The translations under genes were made by a program, and so were the position numbers. Shown in pieces: positions 52,742 to 61,074 of a DNA stretch of 61,074 bases. Position 1 is the first letter of the stretch. Every line of letters starts with the position of its first letter. The notes under the pieces are model-generated. The model was not told where the DNA came from. It did no database searches and was given only the letters and a program-made list of their open reading frames with translations. The DNA is taken from positions 1 through 61,074 of the forward strand of contig JABJGO010000002.1 in NCBI GenBank assembly GCA_018662225.1. The letters run 5' to 3'. Source of the DNA: Rhodospirillales bacterium. GTDB lineage: Bacteria > Pseudomonadota > Alphaproteobacteria > Rhodospirillales > Casp-alpha2.

Positions 52742-54988
52742 ATGAGCTTTCCCATAAAATTCAAAGACTTGAGAACCAAGCCCAAAATATTAATCGGCAT
52801 TCTATCGCCGATGGTATTGCTGCTGATACTTGGGGCCATTGCCACCTACAACATTAATTCGATCACCACATCTAATAAATGGGTCAATCACACCTACACA
52901 GTGCTGGCCGATGCGAACGGAATCATCGGTTCCGCCGTGGATATGGAAACCGGCATGCGTGGATATTTGCTGGCTGGTCAGGAAGGGTTTCTTGATCCTT
53001 ATAAAAGTGGCGAGAAGGCAACCTATGCCAGCATTGCCGACCTGAAAGAAACGGTCAGCGACAACCCCAAACAGGTCGGGCGACTGTCAGAGGTGGAGAA
53101 CGTGCTTCGCACATGGCAGGAAAAGGTAACCGAGCCCAATATCGCGTTACGCCGGAAAATCGGCGACGCCGCCACAATGAATGATATGGCGAAATTGGTC
53201 GCTGAGGCACGAGGTAAAGTGTACTTCGACGGTTTCCGGGAACAGATCGCTACGTTTATCGAGCGTGAAGCCAGCCTTATGGAAAAGCGGCGCGAAGCCT
53301 TTTCAGAAGCACAAAAGAAATTGACCACGCTGATTGCAACATCAGCAGGTACCAGCCTGATCAAGGCAGAGCTAACGACCATGACTCAGAATGAAGAATG
53401 GGTATCACACACCCACAAAGTGATTGCTCAGGCGAATAGTATTCTGGCCGCTGCCGTCGATATGGAAACCGGTATGCGCGGCTATCTGCTGGCTGGTCAG
53501 GAAGGTTTTTTCGATCCCTACAAAAACGGCGCTGCAACATTTTATGCCAGCATCGCTGCCTTGCGAGAAACAGTAAGTGACAATCCTGTACAGGTTCAAT
53601 TGTTGACAGAAACAGAACAAACGATTGCCGAATGGCAGAAAAATGTGACCGAACCAACCATCCAACTTCGCCGTGACATAGGTGAAGCCAAGACCATGGA
53701 TGATATGGCTGACCTGATCGGTCAGGCAGAGGGTAAACAGCACTTTGACAAGTTCCGCCAGATTATGGCTGACTTCTCGAATGAAGAAGCCGGTTTGATG
53801 GGTGCCCGTAAAGAAGACAGCGCCTCAACGGTCGATAACACGTATGTTATGATTGCTGTATGTATCGTTGTGGCACTGATCATTGGGGTAATTCTTGCCA
53901 TGCTGATCGGTAGTGGTATTGCTGGACCTATCAGCACCATGACCGCAAACATGAAGCAATTAGCCGGTGGTGATAACACGGTTGAAATTGCCGGTATTGG
54001 ACGCGCCGATGAAATCGGTGACATGGCCGATGCCGTTGAGGTCTTCAAGCAAAATGCCATTGAAACCGAAAGCCTGCGGAAACAGCAGGAAGAAACTGAC
54101 AAGAACGCTGCAGAAGGACAACTGCGACGTCAAGCCGAACGGAAGCAAGAAATGATCGATCTGGCTGACGACTTTGAATCCAAAGTCGGCAGCGTTGTCG
54201 GTGGTGTCGCCAGTGCCGCAACCGAAATGGAAGCTTCATCCAAATCCATGGCCGACGTGGCCAAGGAAACCAATGACCGCACCCAAGCCGTTTCCACCGC
54301 ATCCGAACAGGCGTCGGCTAACGTTCAAACAGTGGCGACTGCAGCCGAGGAACTGTCTTCGTCCATCACTGAAATTGGTCGCCGTGTACAGGAATCCACA
54401 AACATCGCGGCCAGCGCTGTAAAAGAGTCAGAAGCGAGCTATGAAACCATTCAAGGGTTGGTAGCGTCTGCCAAACAGGTGGGCGAGGTTGTGTCGCTGA
54501 TTACAGACATTGCCGAGCAAACCAATCTACTGGCCTTGAATGCGACCATTGAGGCCGCCCGCGCCGGTGAAGCCGGTAAGGGCTTCGCTGTTGTGGCATC
54601 GGAAGTGAAAAACCTGGCTAACCAGACCGCCAAAGCCACCGAGCAGATCAGTGAACAGGTCACCGCCATTCAGGACTCCACAGAGGCCGCGGCGACATCG
54701 GTTGAAGGTATCGGCACGACAATCCGTAAAGTGAGCGATATTGCCGCCGAAATTGCTTCGGCGGTGGAAGAGCAGTCTGCTGCCACCCAGGAAATTTCCC
54801 GCAATGTGGAACAGGCATCTTCTGGCACAGAGGAAGTGAACCGTAACATTATCGTGGTCAAAGAGCGGGCCGATGAAACGGGCCGGTCAGCATCCGATAT
54901 CCAGAATGCGACGGGTGAACTTTCAACCCAGGCCGAACTACTTAAAACTGAAATGGATAATTTCCTGGCACAGGTTCGTGCTGGTTAA
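52742..54988 (+). CDS. Methyl-accepting chemotaxis protein with two CHASE3 domains
   Basis: A 748-residue chemoreceptor. A membrane helix near the N-terminus (about 16-40) precedes two tandem CHASE3 sensor modules (about 50-190 and 205-345). Each contains the same [18 protein letters not shown] core, so one is a recent duplicate. A second membrane helix (about 376-398), a HAMP domain and the signalling domain follow, with the tip [22 protein letters not shown] 52742 is chosen; the longer open frame upstream is unconserved. Taxis towards amines is possible by neighbourhood but not shown. The 191-base gap before it holds only short inverted repeats (for example TACGCA at 52566/TGCGTA at 52583). 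Confidence 0.88.
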   Translation: MSFPIKFKDLRTKPKILIGILSPMVLLLILGAIATYNINSITTSNKWVNHTYTVLADANGIIGSAVDMETGMRGYLLAGQEGFLDPYKSGEKATYASIADLKETVSDNPKQVGRLSEVENVLRTWQEKVTEPNIALRRKIGDAATMNDMAKLVAEARGKVYFDGFREQIATFIEREASLMEKRREAFSEAQKKLTTLIATSAGTSLIKAELTTMTQNEEWVSHTHKVIAQANSILAAAVDMETGMRGYLLAGQEGFFDPYKNGAATFYASIAALRETVSDNPVQVQLLTETEQTIAEWQKNVTEPTIQLRRDIGEAKTMDDMADLIGQAEGKQHFDKFRQIMADFSNEEAGLMGARKEDSASTVDNTYVMIAVCIVVALIIGVILAMLIGSGIAGPISTMTANMKQLAGGDNTVEIAGIGRADEIGDMADAVEVFKQNAIETESLRKQQEETDKNAAEGQLRRQAERKQEMIDLADDFESKVGSVVGGVASAATEMEASSKSMADVAKETNDRTQAVSTASEQASANVQTVATAAEELSSSITEIGRRVQESTNIAASAVKESEASYETIQGLVASAKQVGEVVSLITDIAEQTNLLALNATIEAARAGEAGKGFAVVASEVKNLANQTAKATEQISEQVTAIQDSTEAAATSVEGIGTTIRKVSDIAAEIASAVEEQSAATQEISRNVEQASSGTEEVNRNIIVVKERADETGRSASDIQNATGELSTQAELLKTEMDNFLAQVRAG

Positions 54989-55012
54989 CACTCCAGTCAT
55001 AGAATCCGAAGA

Positions 55013-55051
55013 AAGGGCGGCCCGTAGAATGCGGGTCGCCCTTATTTTTTT
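55013..55051. terminator. Bidirectional terminator between the chemoreceptor and pta
   Basis: AAGGGCGGCCCG (55013-55024) pairs with CGGGTCGCCCTT (55032-55043), one G-U pair, followed on the plus strand by ATTTTTTT (55044-55051). On the minus strand the hairpin begins right at the pta stop codon (55042-55044), so one structure serves both convergent genes. Confidence 0.85.
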
Positions 55052-55959
55052 GAGATAATAGATGCAATTGCCGTGGCCGCCAGTCGGGCTTCGGGTGGGT
55101 CAGCGCGGGACGTGAGCACAATCGGCACAGATGCGCCCATGACCACACCGGCGGCAAGGCCGCTCATAAAATAAACCATCATTTTGAACAGGCCGTTACC
55201 CATTTCGATATTGGGCACCACCAGAATATCGGCGTTACCGGCAACCGGGCTGTCCACGCCTTTGAGCGCGGCTGCCTCGGGTGACATGGCATTATCAAAA
55301 GCAAACGGGCCGTCCACGATAGCACCCGTAACCTCACCCGCTTGGGCCCGCCTCACCACGGCATCAGCCAGCTTGCTGGATGGCATGCTATCCATTACCG
55401 ATTCGGTCGCCGACAACATGGCGACTTTCGGATCATCACAACCCAGCGCATGGGCCATCTGAACCGCATTGTTGATGATGTGAATTTGGGCATCGGCATC
55501 GGGCGCCACATTGATAGCGGCGTCGGTGATATACAGCACCCGGTCGCTGCCCGGCACGGTCATGTGAAAGATGTGGCTCAGCCGCCGGTCCGTGCGCAAA
55601 CCGGTATCACGGGAGACCACGGCGCGCATCAGGGCGTCGGTATGGATCTGGCCCTTCATCAGCGATGCGACCTCGCCACCACGGGCCAGCGCCACAGCAC
55701 GTTCCGCCGCATCGGATTCACCCGAGGCCTGTTCAAGGCGAAGACCGGATATATCCCAGTCCATGTCTAATGCCATTGCTTTGATGGTTGCCGTATCACC
55801 CACCAGCACCGGCGTGATCAACCCGGCATCTGTAGCCTGCCGCGCACTTTCCAGCGCAACCCCGTGATCCGCCCCGGCCACCGCCATGGTGGCGGGGGCC
55901 AGATTCTGGCTCCGCGCCATCAGAGGGGCTGGGACATCAAACGGGGTTTTGCTTAACAC
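55042..55959 (-). CDS. pta: Phosphate acetyltransferase (Pta/PTB family)
   Basis: A 305-residue phosphate acyltransferase. The family core is visible in the substrate-binding DILVVPNIEMGNGLFKMMVYF and AAGVVMGASVPIVLTSRAD segments near the C-terminus. It lies 12 bases downstream of xsc, the classic arrangement: Xsc makes acetyl phosphate from sulfoacetaldehyde and Pta converts it to acetyl-CoA. It is the short Pta form that lacks the N-terminal DRTGG domain. Ends inside a bidirectional terminator. Confidence 0.88.
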   Translation of the reverse strand: MLSKTPFDVPAPLMARSQNLAPATMAVAGADHGVALESARQATDAGLITPVLVGDTATIKAMALDMDWDISGLRLEQASGESDAAERAVALARGGEVASLMKGQIHTDALMRAVVSRDTGLRTDRRLSHIFHMTVPGSDRVLYITDAAINVAPDADAQIHIINNAVQMAHALGCDDPKVAMLSATESVMDSMPSSKLADAVVRRAQAGEVTGAIVDGPFAFDNAMSPEAAALKGVDSPVAGNADILVVPNIEMGNGLFKMMVYFMSGLAAGVVMGASVPIVLTSRADPPEARLAATAIASIISKK

Positions 55960-55971
55960 AACAGGTTTTCC

Positions 55972-57747
55972 TTATGCGCCCTTCTGAGGCCGCATATCAT
56001 TGGCATCAATACCGGCAACCGCGACCGGTGCTTTCATGGCATCGCGGCGGAAAGGCTCACCCAGTTCCTGATTGAGGATGACCTCGATGAATGTGGTGAT
56101 ACCTTTTTGCTGTTCTTCACAGGACAGCTTCAGAGCGGCGGTCAGTTCTTCCTGGGTTCGAACGGCCACACCTTTGAGGCCACAACCTTCGGCCACACGG
56201 GCGTAGCTTAAGTTAGGGTCCAGTTCCGTGCCGATGAAGTTGTCGCTGTACCACAGAATGGAGTTCCGTTTCTCCGCGCCCCACTGATAGTTCCGGAAGA
56301 TCACCATGGTCACATCCGGCCATTCTTCACGGCCTATGGATGTCATCTCGTTCATGGAAATACCGAACGCACCATCACCGGCAAAACCTACAACCGGGGT
56401 ATCAGGGTTACCGATCTTGGCCCCAATGATAGACGGGAAGCCGTAACCGCAGGGGCCAAACAGGCCCGGTGCCAGATATTTACGGCCCTCTTCGAACGTC
56501 GGATACGCATTACCAATGGCGCAGTTGTTGCCAATATCGGATGAGATAATCGCATCCTTGGGCAGGCCGTCCTGAATGGCGCGCCATGCCTGACGCGGCG
56601 ACAAACGATCCGCATCGCGTTCGCGGGAATCCTTGTTCCACGTGGTGCCCGGATCATCGTCTTCGTGATCCATGCTGGCCAGTGTCTGCAACCAGGCGGA
56701 TTTGGTCTGGTGGATCAACGCTTTGCGTTCTTCACGACCGGCGTCACCAGCGGTATTGGAAAGCTGATCGAGTAACTGGCTCGCCACCATTTTGGCATCA
56801 CCACAGATACCCACGGTGACTTTCTTGGTCAGGCCAATACGGTCTGAATTCATATCCACCTGAATGATGCTGGCGTCTTTGGGCCAGTAATCAATGCCGT
56901 AACCGGGCAAGGTGGAAAACGGGTTGAGGCGTGTACCCAAAGCCAGAACCACATCGGCCTTGGCGATCAACTCCATAGCCGCTTTTGATCCGTTGTAGCC
57001 CAATGGACCAGCAGCCAAAGGGTGTGATCCGGGGAAGCTGTCATTGTGCTGGTAGCCACTGCACACCGGCGCATCAAGGCGCTCGGCCAAAGCCTGACAT
57101 TCAGGGATGGCACCACCGATAACCACACCGGCACCCGACAGGATAACCGGGAACTTGGCCTCGGACAAAAGCTTGGCCGCATCAGCGATAGCGTCAGCAC
57201 CGCCGCCCTGGCGTTCCAGACGAACGATCTGGGGCAGTTCGATATCGATCACCTGGGTCCAGTAGTCGCGTGGAATATTGATCTGTGCAGGCGCGGAACC
57301 ACGGATGGCTTTTTCGATCACCCGGTTGAGGACTTCGGCCATACGTGACGGGTCGCGTACTTCTTCCTGATAACACACCATGTCCTTGAACAGGTTCATC
57401 TGTTCAATTTCCTGAAAGCCGCCCTGACCGATGGTCTTGTTAGCGGCCTGCGGGGTCACCAGCAACATGGGTGTGTGGTTCCAGTATGCGGTTTTAACGG
57501 GTGTTACAAAACCGGTAATGCCGGGGCCGTTCTGGGCGATGGCCATGGCCATCTTGCCGGTAGTACGGGTATAGCCATCACAGATCAGGCCGCCGTTTGT
57601 CTCGTGGGCCACATCCCAAAACGTGATACCGGCTTTGGTAAACAAATCAGAGATCGGCATAAAGGCGGACCCGATAATACCGAAACCGTGCTCGATACCG
57701 TGCATCTGTAGAACCTTAACGAAGGCCTCTTCCGTGGTCATTTTCAT
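55972..57747 (-). CDS. xsc: Sulfoacetaldehyde acetyltransferase
   Basis: A 591-residue thiamine-diphosphate enzyme, standard Xsc length. It begins MKMTTEEAFVKVLQMHGIEH, contains HETNGGLICDGYTR, and ends with the TPP-binding GDGAFGISMNEM...NYQWGAEK segment and a C-terminal FRRDAMK. It converts sulfoacetaldehyde plus phosphate to acetyl phosphate and sulfite, the desulfonation step of taurine and related C2 sulfonates. I start at ATG 57747 after AAGGAA; the longer frame is not supported. Operon xsc-pta. No taurine transporter, taurine-pyruvate aminotransferase or sulfite dehydrogenase gene is in the window. Confidence 0.93.
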   Translation of the reverse strand: MKMTTEEAFVKVLQMHGIEHGFGIIGSAFMPISDLFTKAGITFWDVAHETNGGLICDGYTRTTGKMAMAIAQNGPGITGFVTPVKTAYWNHTPMLLVTPQAANKTIGQGGFQEIEQMNLFKDMVCYQEEVRDPSRMAEVLNRVIEKAIRGSAPAQINIPRDYWTQVIDIELPQIVRLERQGGGADAIADAAKLLSEAKFPVILSGAGVVIGGAIPECQALAERLDAPVCSGYQHNDSFPGSHPLAAGPLGYNGSKAAMELIAKADVVLALGTRLNPFSTLPGYGIDYWPKDASIIQVDMNSDRIGLTKKVTVGICGDAKMVASQLLDQLSNTAGDAGREERKALIHQTKSAWLQTLASMDHEDDDPGTTWNKDSRERDADRLSPRQAWRAIQDGLPKDAIISSDIGNNCAIGNAYPTFEEGRKYLAPGLFGPCGYGFPSIIGAKIGNPDTPVVGFAGDGAFGISMNEMTSIGREEWPDVTMVIFRNYQWGAEKRNSILWYSDNFIGTELDPNLSYARVAEGCGLKGVAVRTQEELTAALKLSCEEQQKGITTFIEVILNQELGEPFRRDAMKAPVAVAGIDANDMRPQKGA

Positions 57748-57900
57748 GGGCTTGTTCCTTAAACTGATTAGTGACTGATAGAAGGTTGGTTGATGAGGCC
57801 CAAGAAGCAGAATTATGGTGCCAACACATAGTGCCAGATTCCCAATATCCGGGGTGACAGATTGTAACGACTTGCGGTATTTGGGCAAGAACCAGACAAG

Positions 57901-57930
57901 AAAAAGGGGGCACGCTATGCGTACCCCCTT
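57901..57930 (-). terminator. Terminator after alanine dehydrogenase
   Basis: On the minus strand AAGGGGGTACGC (57930-57919) pairs with GCGTGCCCCCTT (57915-57904), one G-U pair, followed by a T-run (complement of 57901-57905). It lies 26 bases after the ald stop and separates ald from the xsc-pta unit. Confidence 0.85.
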
Positions 57931-57956
57931 GAAGTCTAACAGATAGTATAGGGAGT

Positions 57957-59075
57957 TTAGCCAGCCAGCACGTCTTCTGGTGGCACGTAGTCGTAGCCGA
58001 GATCGTTGGCCACAGGCTCGTTGGTGATCTTGCCGTGATGGACGTTCAGGCCCATGCGCAGGTGCGCATCATCGCTCAGCGCCTGTTTGTAGCCTTTGTT
58101 AGCCAACGCCACAGCAAATGGCAGGGTCGCGTTATTCAGAGCGAACGTTGAGGTCCGCGCCACACCACCCGGCATGTTGGCAACACAATAGTGCACCACA
58201 TCATCAACCATATAGGTCGGGTCAGCATGGGTCGTGGCATGCGCGGTCTCGAAACAACCGCCCTGATCGATGGCCACGTCGACCACAACAGAACCCGGCT
58301 TCATACGCTTGATCATATCAGCGCTCACCAGTTTCGGTGCCGCAGCACCCGGGATCAACACGCCGCCGATAACAACATCGGCCTCCAGCACCAGACGCTC
58401 AACCGCATCGTTGGTTGAATAGACGGTCTTGAGGGAAGATCCAAAACGGTTAACCAGGTCGTTCAGCACCAGATTGTTACGGTCCAGAATGGAAACGTCG
58501 GCACCCAGACCAACGGCCATCATGGCCGCATTGGAGCCAACAACACCGCCGCCCAGAATGACGACTTTGCCCGGCTCAACGCCCGGTACGCCACCCAGCA
58601 GAACGCCACTGCCGCCCTGCGCTTTTTCAAGGCAATGGGCTGCTGCCTGCATGGACATACGGCCAGCGACCTGAGACATGGGGGCCAGAAGCGGCAGACC
58701 ACCAGTTGGTGCGGTGACGGTCTCGTACGCGATACAGACCGCGCCACTGGCAACCAGTGCCTTGGTCTGATCGGGATCGGGTGCCAGGTGCAGGTAGGTA
58801 TAAAGGATCTGGCCTTCGCGCAGCATAAGACATTCACCGGCCTGCGGCTCTTTGACCTTAACGATCATGTCTGCTTTTTCGAACACTTCGGCCGCTGTGC
58901 CGGCGATGGCCGCACCAGCGGCGATGTAATCATCATCCGAGAAACCAATACCGCCACCGGCGGCAGTTTCCACAATGGCCGTGTGACCGTTGCCGACCAA
59001 CTCGCGTACACTGGCCGGAACCAGACCAACGCGGTATTCGTGATTTTTAATTTCCTTAGGCACGCCGATAAGCAT
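57957..59075 (-). CDS. ald: Alanine dehydrogenase
   Basis: A 372-residue NAD-dependent alanine dehydrogenase (usual 370-372). Signatures: [20 protein letters not shown] at the start, IVKVKEPQ near 73, and the Rossmann glycine motif [20 protein letters not shown] around 171-190. It deaminates alanine to pyruvate and ammonium. In taurine degradation it regenerates pyruvate for taurine-pyruvate aminotransferase, which fits the neighbouring xsc-pta. ATG 59075, seven bases after AGGAG, is preferred over the overlapping GTG. It ends at its own terminator, so it is transcribed separately from xsc. Confidence 0.94.
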   Translation of the reverse strand: MLIGVPKEIKNHEYRVGLVPASVRELVGNGHTAIVETAAGGGIGFSDDDYIAAGAAIAGTAAEVFEKADMIVKVKEPQAGECLMLREGQILYTYLHLAPDPDQTKALVASGAVCIAYETVTAPTGGLPLLAPMSQVAGRMSMQAAAHCLEKAQGGSGVLLGGVPGVEPGKVVILGGGVVGSNAAMMAVGLGADVSILDRNNLVLNDLVNRFGSSLKTVYSTNDAVERLVLEADVVIGGVLIPGAAAPKLVSADMIKRMKPGSVVVDVAIDQGGCFETAHATTHADPTYMVDDVVHYCVANMPGGVARTSTFALNNATLPFAVALANKGYKQALSDDAHLRMGLNVHHGKITNEPVANDLGYDYVPPEDVLAG

Positions 59076-59231
59076 GGACACTCTCCTGAAACGAAATGAT
59101 CAATTGGACTTACTAAAAGGACTAGGCGCGGAATATTGCATCTACGCCCTCTCGTATAGGACCAGATAGAGTTAAACACCGTACCAGTACAATACCCCTT
59201 TAGGGCGATAGAGCGGCGACGGCCGTGATAC

Positions 59232-59273
59232 TTGATACGAATCAAGGTAAACAAGTGGCGATTCGAGTAGAAT
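59232..59273 (+). promoter_or_regulatory. Consensus FNR box and -10 for the RTX gene
   Basis: TTGATACGAATCAA (59232-59245) matches the FNR consensus TTGAT-N4-ATCAA and extends to a 16-base palindrome (CTTGAT/ATCAAG). TAGAAT at 59268-59273 is a near-consensus -10. The palindrome centre is 29.5 bases before the -10, giving about -41.5, the same geometry as the hemerythrin promoter at 19452. Minus-strand sequence at the mirror position has no -10, so it points to the plus-strand RTX gene and not to ald. Confidence 0.75.
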
Positions 59274-59335
59274 CACTATTTAAGGGAGGTATATTTCATC
59301 GCGAATTAATTACCCGTGCGGTTAGGTAGGACACC

Positions 59336-61074
59336 ATGGCTGAAGAGAAAACTGGTAACCACAAACACGACATTCGCGTCGAGACTGATAGCGGTGATCG
59401 TGCCGATCAGCAAGAGCTCGATGATCTGACGGTTCTCCAGAACGGTGAGCTTCCCCCGGTAACGGCCAGGCAGTCCACTGAACTGGCCGAACCCGAACCT
59501 CTGGACGAAGAGTGGCTCGGCACCGTTCATCTGGGGAGCCAGCAAACCAATGAACAGGTATTGGCGGGCCTGCCTCGCGAAGATATCACCTCTGATGAAG
59601 ACACAGATATCCCCGCCTCGCGACAATCTGACATAGAACCTTCACCACAAATGGTCAGAGACGAAGGCAAGGTAGGCAGTGATCAAAGCTGGACTCAGCC
59701 AGCGGAAAGTCAGGCCGTTTCGCTACCCCAAGATGCGCCTCCCGCCGAAATCACAGGAGCAGATATACTTGAGAACGTACTGGAGACTATTGGTTTAGAT
59801 CACATTCAACCAAAACCCTACGAAGTGGACGTCATGGAGAAAATTCTCCATCCTGACCGAACGCAAACTCCGGAGCCGGAGCCCCCCGTCGCGAATGCTG
59901 ATACCGCATCCACAGTAGAAGATGTTAGTGTCACGATTGATGTGTTGGCCAATGATAAAGGGACAGCCCCTGACAGATTAAGCGTCATCAGCGCCACATT
60001 AGCCGAGGGCGTGGATGGCAGCCTTACCATCAATGGAGACGGCACCATCACATTTACGCCGGGTGAGAGTTACCATTATCTCAACGCTGGTGAGGTATTG
60101 CGCGTAGAATTTACCTACACCATTTCGGACGGCTTCGGCGGAGCAGATACCGCCACGGCTTCGGTGATGCTATCCGGCGTTGGCATGATTATGCCCTTTC
60201 CTCTTTCCCTTGACGGAGAAATGCCTGCGGAAGTGACCGTCATGGGTGTACCTGACGGTGTAACCTTTTCCAGCGGTACACTGGATAAAGATGGCGCATG
60301 GGTATTTACGCAAGAAGAAATTGATGGCCTCAACATTGATATCGGCGGCGACGTCACCGGCGCGTTCGATCTAACCGTCACAACTTGGGGAAAAGCCGGC
60401 AAGGATGACACCGCCGTCGCCGCGGACATTGAATTCTCACAGAACCCGAATGGTAGCTGGGCAAGCGATGATCCTCTGGTGTTCCTTGGCGCCTCAAGTG
60501 ACGGCGCTACCACGGGTACCGACGGCGATGACGTGATCGTCGGTTATGGCGGTGATAACGAAATCGCTGGCGGTCTGGGTAATGACGTTTTGTATGGGCT
60601 GGAAGGTGACGACACGCTTTCGGGCGAAGCGGGCGACGACACACTGATGGGTGGCGAGGGCAGTGACGCCATATACGGTGGCGAGGGCAATGACACTCTA
60701 TCGGGTGAACTCGGCAGAGATAGTCTGTACGGCGATGCCGGTGATGACACGCTTATAGGCGGTGGCAGCGACGACAAGCTGTATGGCGGTGAAGGGCAGG
60801 ATACGCTCTATGGCGGCGACAAGGATGATCAGTTGTACGGTGATGCCGGAGACGACACGCTGTATGGCGATGAAGGGAGGGATAAATTATACGGTGGTGA
60901 AGGCAATGATGTTCTTTCGGGCGGCGACGGGAAAGACACGCTGTATGGTGGCGAGGATATTAACTTCACCGAAACAGAAGCCGGGATCGTGTTCGAAGAA
61001 TCCGCATCAGGCATAATTCAGTTCGATGACAATAGCGTGTTGGACTTTGAAGACGTGAGTGAAATCGTCTGGTA
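59336..61074 (+). CDS. RTX-type calcium-binding protein, 3' end outside the window
   Basis: An open frame of 579 codons from ATG 59336 (after TAGGTAGG) that runs off the window end. No N-terminal signal peptide. The first 180 or so residues are acidic and low-complexity. A cadherin-like/tandem-95-type segment follows (VANADTASTVEDVSVTIDVLAND, about 185-270), then a beta-rich linker, then about a dozen RTX nonapeptides GGxGxDxLY (about 405-530). RTX proteins fold on calcium outside the cell and leave by type I secretion using a C-terminal signal, which would lie beyond the window. Role could be adhesin, enzyme carrier or S-layer-like. A consensus FNR box lies upstream. Confidence 0.88.
   Translation, partial: MAEEKTGNHKHDIRVETDSGDRADQQELDDLTVLQNGELPPVTARQSTELAEPEPLDEEWLGTVHLGSQQTNEQVLAGLPREDITSDEDTDIPASRQSDIEPSPQMVRDEGKVGSDQSWTQPAESQAVSLPQDAPPAEITGADILENVLETIGLDHIQPKPYEVDVMEKILHPDRTQTPEPEPPVANADTASTVEDVSVTIDVLANDKGTAPDRLSVISATLAEGVDGSLTINGDGTITFTPGESYHYLNAGEVLRVEFTYTISDGFGGADTATASVMLSGVGMIMPFPLSLDGEMPAEVTVMGVPDGVTFSSGTLDKDGAWVFTQEEIDGLNIDIGGDVTGAFDLTVTTWGKAGKDDTAVAADIEFSQNPNGSWASDDPLVFLGASSDGATTGTDGDDVIVGYGGDNEIAGGLGNDVLYGLEGDDTLSGEAGDDTLMGGEGSDAIYGGEGNDTLSGELGRDSLYGDAGDDTLIGGGSDDKLYGGEGQDTLYGGDKDDQLYGDAGDDTLYGDEGRDKLYGGEGNDVLSGGDGKDTLYGGEDINFTETEAGIVFEESASGIIQFDDNSVLDFEDVSEIVW

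Noticed and set aside
59232-59245. FNR box acting on alanine dehydrogenase
   Set aside because: The mirror-image position on the minus strand (59204-59209) has no -10-like hexamer, while the plus strand has TAGAAT at the expected place.
1-61074. tRNA or rRNA genes, CRISPR arrays, insertion sequences, prophage genes
   Set aside because: I looked for conserved tRNA arms, spaced direct repeats, and transposase, integrase or phage motifs and found none. The AT-rich genes suggest transfer but no intact mobile element is visible.

Overview
The window looks like a chromosomal segment from an alphaproteobacterium, probably a marine Rhodospirillales-like organism. The evidence is gene content and style: CycM-type membrane-anchored cytochrome c, KdsB (so a Gram-negative outer membrane), a YejABEF-type transporter, heterotetrameric sarcosine oxidase, Xsc/Pta/Ald for C2 sulfonates, and FNR-type promoters. 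I cannot name a genus. Most genes are GC-rich. The ImmA/IrrE pair (382-2093) and the Fic gene (25464-26579) read visibly AT-richer and are probably acquired.

Layout. 1-2093: an uncertain small ORF with a terminator, then an HTH/ImmA-IrrE protease gene and an unknown partner. 2298-11147: housekeeping genes (pheA, kdsB, cytochrome c, an IMPase-family histidinol-phosphatase) and a complete YejABEF-type peptide ABC operon. 11254-19362: a multi-PAS histidine kinase, a frameshifted methyltransferase, a LysR regulator, a DUF1127-type small protein, a GST and a Nat-type ABC exporter. 19530-25461: a six-gene run (hemerythrin, TrpD2-like, M19 dipeptidase, unknown, DUF3726-like, alpha/beta hydrolase) behind an FNR/CRP-type promoter. 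25464-26579: Fic protein.

27743-52550 is the core of the window, a quaternary-amine catabolic super-cluster. A GlxA/CdhR-type regulator faces an operon encoding a BKACE 3-dehydrocarnitine cleavage enzyme, an L-carnitine dehydrogenase/betainyl-CoA thioesterase fusion, an acyl-CoA dehydrogenase, an NDP-forming acyl-CoA ligase and CaiD. These predict gamma-butyrobetaine or crotonobetaine -> carnitinyl-CoA -> carnitine -> 3-dehydrocarnitine -> betainyl-CoA -> glycine betaine. A Rieske oxygenase, a dimethylglycine dehydrogenase-like flavoprotein and SoxBDAG can then demethylate betaine stepwise to glycine. In the middle lies a second minus-strand module (M24 creatinase/ectoine-hydrolase-like, unknown, nitrilase family, FAD oxidoreductase). 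A TauE/SafE permease and AzlCD sit inside the sarcosine oxidase operon.

52742-61074: a chemoreceptor with two CHASE3 domains, sulfoacetaldehyde acetyltransferase with phosphate acetyltransferase, alanine dehydrogenase, and the 5' part of an RTX calcium-binding protein gene behind a consensus FNR box.

Non-coding signals are notable: a tandem structured repeat with compensatory stem changes just after caiD, a candidate sRNA with an orphan plus-strand terminator in an AT-rich gap, two FNR-type promoters with identical geometry, and several bidirectional terminators. All functions come from reading the sequence and from remembered family features; no database search was run.
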